A DNA stretch of 38,101 nt from RBG-13-33-26 sp964430085 (GTDB lineage: Archaea > Nanobdellota > Nanobdellia > Pacearchaeales > GW2011-AR1), in the NCBI GenBank assembly GCA_964430085.1, contig CAYSES010000003.1, positions 1-38,101 on the forward strand, written 5' to 3'. The stretch's first letter is position 1; every line of letters starts with the position of its first letter. Positions 23,505 to 30,748 of this stretch are shown here, piece after piece. The translations under genes and the position numbers were made by a program. The notes beneath the pieces were generated by a model. It had not been told where the DNA came from and made no database searches. It saw only the letters and a program-made list of their open reading frames with translations.

Positions 23505-25775
23505 TTATTTTTTTATAAATCTTTTTTTTATTCTTGTCCAAATCAAAAACAAAACAATTGCAACAGTGAAACTTATTCCTGCAGCAAGCAAGCTTCTCGG
23601 AAGAAGTTCAACTACTTTTGAAACAGTTTTACATTCTCCGCCTTCACACGTATTTTCCTGACATTGTTCTGTAACAAGCCATGTTGAATTCCCAAGACAA
23701 AGTTGAACATTATTTTCAAAACACCTTCTCACATTAGGAACGCATTCATACTGTGAGAAAAATACAACAAAAGTTGAAAACCCAGGAGTAACAGATCTGA
23801 AATAAACAAAATTATCGTCTTCGCTATCAAAAAAAGTTGGAAGAATTTCCCATTCCTTTGTTGTATCATTTCTCCTAAAAAGTCTTATATTCTCCAAAGT
23901 TCCGTTATTTCTTTTAAGAAATTGTTTGTTTACTTTAAAATTGATAGTAGCTTCTTTTATCTTATTATTTTTTATTTTTTTAAGATTGATTCTAAATGAT
24001 TTATAGGCCTTTCCTGATCTGGTTTTTCCCTCAGGAGTTTTTTTCAAAACTTCTTCTGCACTGGGAAGATCTTTTATTTCTTCAACTTTAATTGTTTCTC
24101 CTTGTACTTCTTCTGTTGTTGTAATTGTAATGCTAGTAACCCCAATTTCTGGGTTTGTTATTATTATCTCTGCTGGCTGATCAGGAGTAACTGTCGGAAC
24201 TGATTCTGTCTGGCTTGTGCTTGGTCCAGCAACATCACAGGATTGACTTTCTGCTGGCTTGCTTGAAGTTGTTCCGCATGACTTGCTATCTGTACATGTT
24301 CTTGTCTGAGTTCCAGCAGAACAATATCCCCAATCAGTACAAGTCCAACTTTCAATACAGTTAACTGTAAATGTAACTTTTGAACTTCCAACATTCCCAA
24401 ATGTATCATTTGCCCAAACAGTTACATTATGTTGCTTGTAACTCCAAGTTATGTTCGTTATATCTGCACAATTCCCTCCAGAACCAAGAGATCTATTAAC
24501 AGTATAAGTATCATTAGAATACCAACATGAATCTATAAACACATTATCACCCCTTGTGTAATTAATTCTGATTGTTTGTGAAGTAAAATTTGTGTTATTT
24601 ATAGGGTAGGTTACATTTACACTCGGAGGGATTGTATCTGAAGAAACTTGGGATAATGCATAAAGTTTCCCGTCATAACTTCCTATATAAACAGTATCAT
24701 CTGCGATAGCGGGAGAAGAAGCAATATACCTTCCTGTCATGTGATCCCATATCTTGCTTCCGTTTGTTGCGTTCAATGCATAAATTTTACTGTCCCATCC
24801 CCCAAAATAAACAATATTATTTGTGACTGCAGGAGAAGACCAAATAAAATTTTGGGTGGCATACTCCCATATCTTGCTTCCATCAGTAGCATTTAATGCA
24901 TAGAATTTATTATCAAAACTTCCCACATAAACCATGCCATTTGCAATCGCAGGCAATGAAGAAACAGATCCTCCTGTAGTGTACCCCCAAATCAAGTTTC
25001 CGTCAGTAGCATTCAATGCATAGAGCTTACTGTCCCCGCTTCCAATGTAAATTATATCATTTGCAATTGCTGGGGAAGAAGATACGTTAGCCCCCGTAGT
25101 GTAACTCCAAATCTGGCTTCCGTCAGTAGCATTCAATGCATAAACTTTTTTATCATAACTCCCAAAATAAACGATGCCGCCTTTAATTGCTGGCGAGGAA
25201 TATACATGATCCCCTGTAAGATAATTCCATATCTTGCTTCCGTTTGTCGCATTTATTGCATAAAGATTATTATCATAACTCCCAACATAGATAATATCAT
25301 TTGCAGATGCTGGGGAAGATGAAATAGAATTTGTTGCACTATAGTTCCAAAGCTTGCTCCCGTTTGTCGCATTGATCGCATATAAGTTATGATCTGCACT
25401 CCCAACATAAACTATATCATTTATTATTTCAGGAGTGGAATAAACAATATAATCCCCTGTACTATAATTCCATATCTTGCTTCCGTTTGTCGCATTGATC
25501 GCATAAAGATTATGATCCAAACTTCCAATATAAACAACATCATTAAAAATTGAAGGAGAAGAAACCGCAATACTTCCTTTTGTACTATAATTCCACAAGA
25601 CCCCAAAATTTGTCATGTTTATACTGTCTGGATAATAACTTGTATGATTCATATTCCTCCCAAACATAGGCCAGTCGCTTAACGTAGTTGGATCAGTAGG
25701 AAAACCTAAAGTTGAAGTAATATAAAATAAGACGATTATAATAAATACTAAATTAAATTTATCGCCTTTTTTCAT
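23505..25775 (-). CDS. Secreted PQQ-type beta-propeller protein with C-terminal anchor
   Basis: 756 residues from MKKGDKFN; an ATG at 25790 is only about 10 bp from the TATA box (25796-25805) and so is not used. Signal peptide, then about eight blades of ~40 residues with VYVGSYDNNLYALNATNGSK-type repeats (to about 385), the PQQ-like WD-type fold. Next come an Ig-like stretch (SVNVTYPINN...), a thrombospondin-1-like module WTCTDWGYCSAGTQTRTC, a PGF-pre-PGF-like domain ending FRSVTPGFSTFVVF, a Cys-rich segment, one transmembrane helix and a basic tail (KKRFIKK). Many NATNGS/NATDGS sequons suggest N-glycosylation. Probably a surface adhesin or recognition protein; nothing shows that PQQ itself binds. 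Confidence 0.82.
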   Translation of the reverse strand: MKKGDKFNLVFIIIVLFYITSTLGFPTDPTTLSDWPMFGRNMNHTSYYPDSINMTNFGVLWNYSTKGSIAVSSPSIFNDVVYIGSLDHNLYAINATNGSKIWNYSTGDYIVYSTPEIINDIVYVGSADHNLYAINATNGSKLWNYSATNSISSSPASANDIIYVGSYDNNLYAINATNGSKIWNYLTGDHVYSSPAIKGGIVYFGSYDKKVYALNATDGSQIWSYTTGANVSSSPAIANDIIYIGSGDSKLYALNATDGNLIWGYTTGGSVSSLPAIANGMVYVGSFDNKFYALNATDGSKIWEYATQNFIWSSPAVTNNIVYFGGWDSKIYALNATNGSKIWDHMTGRYIASSPAIADDTVYIGSYDGKLYALSQVSSDTIPPSVNVTYPINNTNFTSQTIRINYTRGDNVFIDSCWYSNDTYTVNRSLGSGGNCADITNITWSYKQHNVTVWANDTFGNVGSSKVTFTVNCIESWTCTDWGYCSAGTQTRTCTDSKSCGTTSSKPAESQSCDVAGPSTSQTESVPTVTPDQPAEIIITNPEIGVTSITITTTEEVQGETIKVEEIKDLPSAEEVLKKTPEGKTRSGKAYKSFRINLKKIKNNKIKEATINFKVNKQFLKRNNGTLENIRLFRRNDTTKEWEILPTFFDSEDDNFVYFRSVTPGFSTFVVFFSQYECVPNVRRCFENNVQLCLGNSTWLVTEQCQENTCEGGECKTVSKVVELLPRSLLAAGISFTVAIVLFLIWTRIKKRFIKK

Positions 25776-25805
25776 ATTAGTAACTAACAAAGTTAATTTA
25801 AATAG

Positions 25806-26795
25806 TTATTTCCATCTTACACTAACCCCATCAGTTCTCTGTCTGGGTTTTATATCAATCTCATCAATTTTTGTATGGGGGATTTTTATTCCTTTATCAA
25901 ACATAATTTGCCCTAAAAAAGCAATCATAGCACCATTATCAACAAGTAAAGAACCTTCAGGAACAAATAATTTAGCATTTCTCTCATGGCACATTATTCT
26001 TGCCATTTCCTGCAATCTCAAATTGCATGCAACTCCTCCCCCAAGAAGAAGTTCTTTCTTATTAGTATGCGCCAAAGCTCTTTCTGCAGTTTCTATTAAC
26101 ATAGCAAAAACAGTTTCCTGCAAGGAATAACATAAATCTTCTTTTGAATATTTTTTACTTTCGTATTTTTGTTTTAAATTTGTAAGAATTCCTGAAAGAG
26201 AAATATCCATGCCCTTAACTACATAAGGAAGTTCGATATAATTTTTGCTTTTCTCTGCAAGTTTTTGAATAGCAGGACCTCCAGGAAATCCTATATCCAA
26301 AATTCGTGCAAAGGTATCAATAAAATTACCAACTCCCAAATCTAAAGTCTCACCAAAGATTCTATATTTTCCCGATTCATAAGCAATTATTTGTGTATTT
26401 GCTCCCGAAGTATAAAGCATAACAGGATTTCGTGCTCTGGTAGTCTTTCCAACCTCCAAATGAGCAATGCAATGATTAACTGGAACAATTGGTTTTTTTA
26501 ATTTTCTTGAGAGTTCTCTTGTAAATTTTAATCCCTCTAGCAAACATGGAGCAAGTCCGGGTCCCTGAGAAAAAGCAATTGCATCAACATCCTTTTCTTC
26601 AATTTCTGCCTTGCTTAAACTATCAAAATAAATTTGTTCTTTATTTTCACAATGATGCTTAGCAGCTTCTGTAGGAATAATCCCCCCCTTGTTAGTAGTG
26701 TAGGTTTTTTTTACATTAGATAAAACTTTTCCATTTCTGACTACCCCAACACCGAAAGTATGGGCTGTAGATTCTATCCCCAATACTATTGTCAT
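25806..26795 (-). CDS. kae1: tRNA threonylcarbamoyladenosine synthase subunit Kae1
   Basis: 329 residues. Catalytic subunit of KEOPS, which makes t6A37 in ANN-decoding tRNAs. The ASKHA core shows GIESTAHTFGVGV, metal histidines H108 and H112 in NHCIAHLEVG, MLYTSGANTQ, GGPAIQKLA, LLGGGVACN and VDNGAM. There is no fused Bud32 kinase, unlike in some archaea. Its promoter is the palindromic TTTATAAA shared with the divergent deaminase gene. Its end carries the TATA box of the next gene. Confidence 0.95.
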   Translation of the reverse strand: MTIVLGIESTAHTFGVGVVRNGKVLSNVKKTYTTNKGGIIPTEAAKHHCENKEQIYFDSLSKAEIEEKDVDAIAFSQGPGLAPCLLEGLKFTRELSRKLKKPIVPVNHCIAHLEVGKTTRARNPVMLYTSGANTQIIAYESGKYRIFGETLDLGVGNFIDTFARILDIGFPGGPAIQKLAEKSKNYIELPYVVKGMDISLSGILTNLKQKYESKKYSKEDLCYSLQETVFAMLIETAERALAHTNKKELLLGGGVACNLRLQEMARIMCHERNAKLFVPEGSLLVDNGAMIAFLGQIMFDKGIKIPHTKIDEIDIKPRQRTDGVSVRWK

Positions 26796-26816
26796 ATATT
26801 TTACAAAAGATAATTA

Positions 26817-26824
26817 TTTATAAA
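26817..26824. promoter_or_regulatory. Palindromic TATA box shared by Kae1 and deaminase genes
   Basis: TTTATAAA centred at 26820.5, exactly 25.5 nt from the ATG of Kae1 (26795, minus) and 25.5 nt from that of the deaminase (26846, plus). Same geometry as at 14583-14592. Confidence 0.65.
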
Positions 26825-26845
26825 AACTACGTACAATAATTAATC

Positions 26846-27403
26846 ATGAAAAAGCTAGATGATCTTTATTTTTTGAAACAAGCATTCAAGGCTGCATGGG
26901 ATTTATCCCAAGATGAGAATACTCAAACAGGCGCAGTCTTAGTATCAGCAATACAAAAATCACGGGGTTTAATTCTTTCAGAGGGAGCAAATAGAATGCA
27001 TTATGGATTAGAAGGAAGATTTGAAGGAAGAGGGAAAAGAATAATGCTAGGCCGACCGGAAAAATATGAATTATTAACTCACGCAGAAAGAGATGCAATA
27101 TTCACAGCCTTAAGAAAAGGTAATGTAAGCTTAATTCCGGGAAGCGTATTATATGCTACTTGGACTCCTTGCAGATTTTGTGCAGAAGTTGTTATTAATA
27201 GTGGCATAAAAAGATTTGTTACACATCAATGCACAACAGAGTGGTATAATGAAAGAAGATCATCAGATTCCAGAATTGATTGGGATAAAAGTATCCAAGA
27301 AGCAATTAAATTATTTCAGAAATGTAAGGTTGAATATACTTGTGTTACAGAACCCTTGGGGGACAGTAAAATATTATTTGATGATAAAATTAGAGAGATA
27401 TAA
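26846..27403 (+). CDS. dCMP/cytidine deaminase-like zinc enzyme
   Basis: 185 residues of the CDA superfamily. Zinc motif: H79-A-E81 (proton shuttle Glu) and P108-C109-R-F-C112 in WTPCRFC. TQTGAVLVS is the substrate-binding strand. An insertion with GRFEGRGKRIMLGRP between the strand and HAE is unusual. It could deaminate dCMP, feeding dTMP synthesis, or a modified base; specificity cannot be read from sequence. Leaderless, divergent from Kae1. Confidence 0.75.
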   Translation: MKKLDDLYFLKQAFKAAWDLSQDENTQTGAVLVSAIQKSRGLILSEGANRMHYGLEGRFEGRGKRIMLGRPEKYELLTHAERDAIFTALRKGNVSLIPGSVLYATWTPCRFCAEVVINSGIKRFVTHQCTTEWYNERRSSDSRIDWDKSIQEAIKLFQKCKVEYTCVTEPLGDSKILFDDKIREI

Positions 27404-27447
27404 TAAAAATATTAAATAAAAAAATAAAAAAAATAAGTCAAAAAGAT

Positions 27448-27627
27448 TTATCTCTTTCTTTTTCTTTTCATTGGTTTCTTCTTAGTTGCCTTTTTCTTCA
27501 TTGGCTTTTTCTTTTTCTTTTTCCCACCCCTTGACATCTTTGCTTCACAGACATTTCCCATTCCGTCTACATAGTAGAGATATCCAGGCTTTCTTTTAAC
27601 AACATGCTTAACAATTATTTTACCCAT
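27448..27627 (-). CDS. Small Lys-rich protein (59 aa)
   Basis: MGKIIVKHVVKRKPGYLYYV, then DGMGNVCEAKMSRGG and an almost pure Lys/Arg tail (KKPMKKKATKKKPMKRKRKR). The N-terminal half looks like a small beta hairpin; the tail should bind nucleic acid. It has a canonical GGAGG Shine-Dalgarno 6 nt before the ATG, which is unusual in this window, and a TATA (GATTTAAATA) about 50 nt upstream. The family is not named; a ribosome- or DNA-associated role is inferred from the charge. Confidence 0.7.
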   Translation of the reverse strand: MGKIIVKHVVKRKPGYLYYVDGMGNVCEAKMSRGGKKKKKKPMKKKATKKKPMKRKRKR

Positions 27628-27630
27628 TTT

Positions 27631-27639
27631 TCACCTCCC
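27631..27639 (-). promoter_or_regulatory. Canonical Shine-Dalgarno of the Lys-rich protein gene
   Basis: On the minus strand GGGAGGTGA precedes the ATG (27627) by 3 nt (6 nt from GGAGG). It is the strongest SD in the window and decides the start. Confidence 0.75.
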
Positions 27640-27686
27640 TTTTGATTTTTATATAATAATTTATTCTCAGGAATATTTAAATCTTT

Positions 27687-28028
27687 CTAATTACCGACGG
27701 AGAAAAATTTTAAAATTTTTCGGTGTGATTTATTTATTGGGATTTCAATAAGTTTACAACTCGGTTTTTCGGGCAAGATACAAGGAAGAAATGGTTTAAC
27801 GGTTTTAATTTCCATAACATCATTTTTTTCATCAAGCCAGACAGCAAGGAAAGGATAAAAGACAAAAAAAGAATGTATAGCTATTCTTTGTTTTCTGCTG
27901 AATTCAAAAAGAAGGATCTTTGCTTTTTCTCGTCGGGAAAACATTAATCCAATAGATTTTCCAAGAAGAGAGCAATTTTTTGCTTCAAGGTTAATCTTTT
28001 TCCTCCCATTATGAATAGTTATTTTCAT
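27687..28028 (-). CDS. DUF192 family protein
   Basis: About 113 residues from MKITIHNG (28028), overlapping the upstream gene by 20 bp; a longer form from 28055 is possible. DUF192 core: SLLGKSIGLMFSRRE, LFEFSRKQRIAIHSFFVFYPFLAVWLD, VMEIKTVKPF. Function of the family is unknown. It has no signal peptide, unlike most bacterial members. Likely co-transcribed with the zincin-like gene. Confidence 0.78.
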   Translation of the reverse strand: MKITIHNGRKKINLEAKNCSLLGKSIGLMFSRREKAKILLFEFSRKQRIAIHSFFVFYPFLAVWLDEKNDVMEIKTVKPFLPCILPEKPSCKLIEIPINKSHRKILKFFSVGN

Positions 28029-28398
28029 ATATTTTTTTCCTCTTTTTATATTCAATATAACACTTGTTTACATTTCTGTCCGTAACAAAATCATGATGTT
28101 TAAACCCCCCACCAAAAGATTTAGGTATATGCATCAATTCGTGAATTATTACTTTTATTTTCTCTTCTTCATTAAGCTTTTCAAATCGTTCAGTAAGGAA
28201 TTCAAGAACATAAACTGCCTTTATACCGATTGCTTTTTGCATTATTTTATTAAGGGCATGACATCTTGCTATTGTCCTTCTAGAAGAAGTTCCAAAACTC
28301 CTAAAACATCTCACATGAGAAATATCCACATGGGGAAATAATAATTTTGAAATGTCTTCTGCCGTTTTTTGAAGATCTTCTGCAAACTCATACTTCAT
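28009..28398 (-). CDS. Putative zincin-type metallopeptidase
   Basis: 129 residues. The HELMH motif (H86-E87-L-M-H90) in KVIIHELMHIP is followed by GGGFKHHD, whose His (101/102) could be the third zinc ligand. Resembles the small putative metallopeptidase family found in prokaryotes and phages. The N-terminal half VRCFRSFGTSSRRTIARCHAL may bind nucleic acid. Substrate unknown. TATA-like TTTATATAA about 26 nt upstream; first gene of a two-gene operon with DUF192. Confidence 0.72.
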   Translation of the reverse strand: MKYEFAEDLQKTAEDISKLLFPHVDISHVRCFRSFGTSSRRTIARCHALNKIMQKAIGIKAVYVLEFLTERFEKLNEEEKIKVIIHELMHIPKSFGGGFKHHDFVTDRNVNKCYIEYKKRKKIYENNYS

Positions 28399-28432
28399 AA
28401 AAAAAGAAAACTGGGATAGTTTATATAATTGT

Positions 28433-28654
28433 TTATGATTTGACTTCTATAATCTTTTTGCTTGAAGTTTTTCCGAATTTTATCCTTATATTTTCTCTAG
28501 GAACTTCAAATTTTTTTGAAATTATTTTAATTAACTCTATATTTGCTTTATTGTTTTCAGGAACAGATTTTAAATGAGCAATATATTTCCCCTTTTCAAT
28601 TTCCTCAATTTTTTGGGTTGAGGAATTTGGCTTGACTTTAACATGTATTATCAT
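28433..28654 (-). CDS. DUF167 (YggU-like) protein
   Basis: 73 residues with the family pattern: HVKVKPNSS, YIAHLKSVPENNKANIELI and FEVPRENIRIKFGKTSSKKIIEV. Conserved from bacteria to eukaryotes, function unknown. The stop/start junction with the pol X gene shares one base, so the two are co-transcribed. Confidence 0.9.
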   Translation of the reverse strand: MIIHVKVKPNSSTQKIEEIEKGKYIAHLKSVPENNKANIELIKIISKKFEVPRENIRIKFGKTSSKKIIEVKS

Positions 28655-29163
28655 TATCTGTTTTCAGGGGGCTTCCAAGACCTTCCGAGAGCATGATAGA
28701 TTTCATGTTCTGTTTTTCCTGCAATCCTTTTTCCAGTTTTTCTTTCAAATAAGCCATATTGGTTTAATTTGAATCCTTTTTTCCTTGCAACAACCCTTAA
28801 TCCAATCCCGGCTCCGAATTTGCTTGAATAAGCCATTAACGCAGCCCCCCAAGATTCAAGAGTTGTATAATACAATTCAACATTTACCCCCTCAATTCTC
28901 CATCTCGATTTTTTTGTTCCTCCCTGAAGAAATTTCCCCTTTGTTTTCATAAATTCTTCTAACTTACCTTTATCTTTTGGGATTAGAACAATATCAACAT
29001 CAACTGGTTTTGGTTCCTTTCTTCTTATACTCCCCACAATTTCAATTTTTTTGCATAACGGTTTCAGATATTTAACAACCTTTAATGCTAAATCCCTTAC
29101 AACTTTTCCTTTTCTTGTTACAACAATTCTCCCTTTTTTTAAAACAACTCTCTTTTTTTGCAT
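28654..29163 (-). CDS. polX: Minimal family X DNA polymerase
   Basis: 169 residues. The nucleotidyltransferase palm shows GSIRRKEP, the first catalytic pair D55/D57 in PVDVDIV, and the third acid as Glu (E96) in GVNVELYY. The C-terminal subdomain has ESWGAALMAYSS, GFKLNQYGLF, KTEHEIYHALG and a PPENR end, as in pol beta. The 8-kDa lyase and fingers domains are absent, so it is as short as the minimal viral pol X of African swine fever virus (174 residues). Probably fills short gaps in base excision repair. It is divergent from a uracil-DNA glycosylase gene. Confidence 0.85.
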   Translation of the reverse strand: MQKKRVVLKKGRIVVTRKGKVVRDLALKVVKYLKPLCKKIEIVGSIRRKEPKPVDVDIVLIPKDKGKLEEFMKTKGKFLQGGTKKSRWRIEGVNVELYYTTLESWGAALMAYSSKFGAGIGLRVVARKKGFKLNQYGLFERKTGKRIAGKTEHEIYHALGRSWKPPENR

Positions 29164-29185
29164 AAATATTTAATGTCTTTTTTAC

Positions 29186-29191
29186 TTATAA
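29186..29191. promoter_or_regulatory. TATA element between pol X and UDG genes
   Basis: TTATAA centred 25.5 nt from the pol X start (29163, minus). For the UDG gene the nearby AATATTTAATG (about 29166-29174) is an alternative; the spacing on that side does not fit one element as neatly. Confidence 0.45.
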
Positions 29192-29202
29192 ATTTAAGCA
29201 AA

Positions 29203-29730
29203 ATGAAAATAAAAAAAGTGGATATTGATAAGATTAATTCCATAATAAAGAGGGAATCTGTAAAATTGCCCTTGTACCGGAAAGAAAAGAAATTAGTTTT
29301 TGGAGAAGGAAATCTTAATGCAAAGATCATGCTCATAGGACAAAATCCTGGAGCAGAAGAAAAAAGATTGGGAAGACCTTTTGTCGGAAAATCAGGAAAA
29401 TATTTAAATAAAATTTTGGAAAAAAATAAGATTAAAAGAAAGGATCTATACATAACTTCTGTTGTAAATTTAAACACTCCTAAAAACAGGAAGCCAAATA
29501 AAAAAGAAATTAATTTTTTTATGCCGTATATAATCCAAAAGGTAAAGATAATAAATCCCAAAATTGTTGTTCTTATGGGGACCGTTGCATGGAAAATTCC
29601 AAAAATAGGCGGAATAAAGTACATAAAGACCTATCATCCTGCTGCAGCGATGCGCTTTTCAAAAATGAGAGAAAAATTCAAAAAAGATTTTGAAATGTTG
29701 GGAAAACTAAATAAAAAATGGAAAAGATAG
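29203..29730 (+). CDS. Uracil-DNA glycosylase-like protein without cysteines
   Basis: 175 residues from MKIKKVDID; a longer reading from 29158 would overlap the pol X start. UDG family 4/5 features: FGEGNLNAKIMLIGQNPGAEE (motif 1, GQNPGAEE at 46-53), LGRPFVGKSGKYL, LYITSVVN...NRKPNKKEI and motif 2 YHPAAAMR (H145). Family 4 and 5 enzymes use four cysteines to hold a [4Fe-4S] cluster; this protein contains no cysteine at all. Presumably removes uracil from DNA. Followed by an overlapping HPF-like gene. Confidence 0.8.
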   Translation: MKIKKVDIDKINSIIKRESVKLPLYRKEKKLVFGEGNLNAKIMLIGQNPGAEEKRLGRPFVGKSGKYLNKILEKNKIKRKDLYITSVVNLNTPKNRKPNKKEINFFMPYIIQKVKIINPKIVVLMGTVAWKIPKIGGIKYIKTYHPAAAMRFSKMREKFKKDFEMLGKLNKKWKR

Positions 29731-30053
29731 AAACTGAAGGGTTTAATGTATTAGAAGAAAAAGAAAAAAAAGAAGTATTAAATATTTTTAATGAGAGTTA
29801 TAAAAAGATAAAAGAGCTTCTTAAAAATAACCTAAGCTTGAAATTCCAATTAAGAATATATGAAAAAAAGAAGGGTAAAAAATACAGCATTCATGGAGAA
29901 GTTATATACCCCGGGCAGATTATAACTGCTCAAGCTCATGATTATGATATTGCCCGAACAGCCCATAAATTAATTAATAAGATAGAAAAGGGGATAGAGA
30001 AAAAATTTCATTCAAGTGACTGGGGACGTGAAAAAAGTAAGATGAAGAGATGA
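29718..30053 (+). CDS. HPF/RaiA-like ribosome-associated protein (tentative)
   Basis: 111 residues. The pattern YSIHGEVIYPGQIITAQAHDYDIARTAHKLINKIEKGIEKK resembles the beta-strand/helix end of bacterial ribosome hibernation factors (strand, A.A...D...A.....KLE). The N terminus is helical and acidic (NVLEEKEKKEVLNIFNES). The C terminus is basic. If correct it would bind the small subunit and silence ribosomes; this rests on motif likeness only. It overlaps UDG by 13 bp and the MBL gene by 4 bp. Confidence 0.45.
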   Translation: MEKIETEGFNVLEEKEKKEVLNIFNESYKKIKELLKNNLSLKFQLRIYEKKKGKKYSIHGEVIYPGQIITAQAHDYDIARTAHKLINKIEKGIEKKFHSSDWGREKSKMKR

Positions 30054-30748
30054 TAAAATTAACTTTTCTTGGGACAAGAGGAGAAATAGAAGAATCTTCA
30101 AAAAAACATAAATATCATTCTTCAACATTGTTTGAATATAAAAAATTCCGTTTGTTGATTGATTATGGAACCTTACAAAAAAACAAACTACAAAAGATAA
30201 AACCAAATGCAATTTTGATCACACATGCTCACCCGGATCATTATATTTGGACAAAGGAAGATAATAAAACAAAAGTTAAAATTTATTTAACAAAAGAAAC
30301 ATTAGATTACGGAAAATTTAAGCCAGATAATTATAAGATTGTCAAGCTAAACAAGAAATTCAAACTTGGACCCTTTACAATTTTTCCTTATAGAGTTTTG
30401 CATTCCATAAGATGTCCTGCAATCGGTTTTAAGATTTTTGCTGACCGGAAAAAGATAATCTATACAGGAGATGTAGTCAATATAAAAAACAAAGATAAAA
30501 TTCTCAAAAGTACAAATTATTACATTGGGGATGGTTCATGTATAAGAGCAAACCTTGTTCGGAAGAAGGGTAATAAAATCTTTGGACATGCAAGGATCAC
30601 AACACAGATTTATTGGTGTAAAAAGGCCAAAATAAAAAATATAATCTTCACTCATTTAGGTAAGGAAACTATCAGGGATGAGAAGAAATTCAAAAAAGAA
30701 CATCCAAACATTATTTTAGCCTATGATGGAATGGAAATGAAGATTTAG
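30050..30748 (+). CDS. Metallo-beta-lactamase-fold hydrolase
   Basis: 232 residues. THAHPDH (59-64; H59, H61, D63, H64) is the zinc motif. The further ligands are probably H118 in VLHSIRCP, D in YTGDVV and H in FTHLGKE. Similar to RNase Z/phosphodiesterase-type MBL proteins but lacks the AxDxH exosite marks of RNase Z. Overlaps the preceding HPF-like gene by ATGA. Its stop abuts that of the convergent GTPase gene. Confidence 0.8.
   Translation: MIKLTFLGTRGEIEESSKKHKYHSSTLFEYKKFRLLIDYGTLQKNKLQKIKPNAILITHAHPDHYIWTKEDNKTKVKIYLTKETLDYGKFKPDNYKIVKLNKKFKLGPFTIFPYRVLHSIRCPAIGFKIFADRKKIIYTGDVVNIKNKDKILKSTNYYIGDGSCIRANLVRKKGNKIFGHARITTQIYWCKKAKIKNIIFTHLGKETIRDEKKFKKEHPNIILAYDGMEMKI

Noticed and set aside
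25776..25790. ATG 25790 as start of the propeller protein
   Set aside because: Only about 10 bp from the TATA box and it places five extra residues before a good signal peptide.
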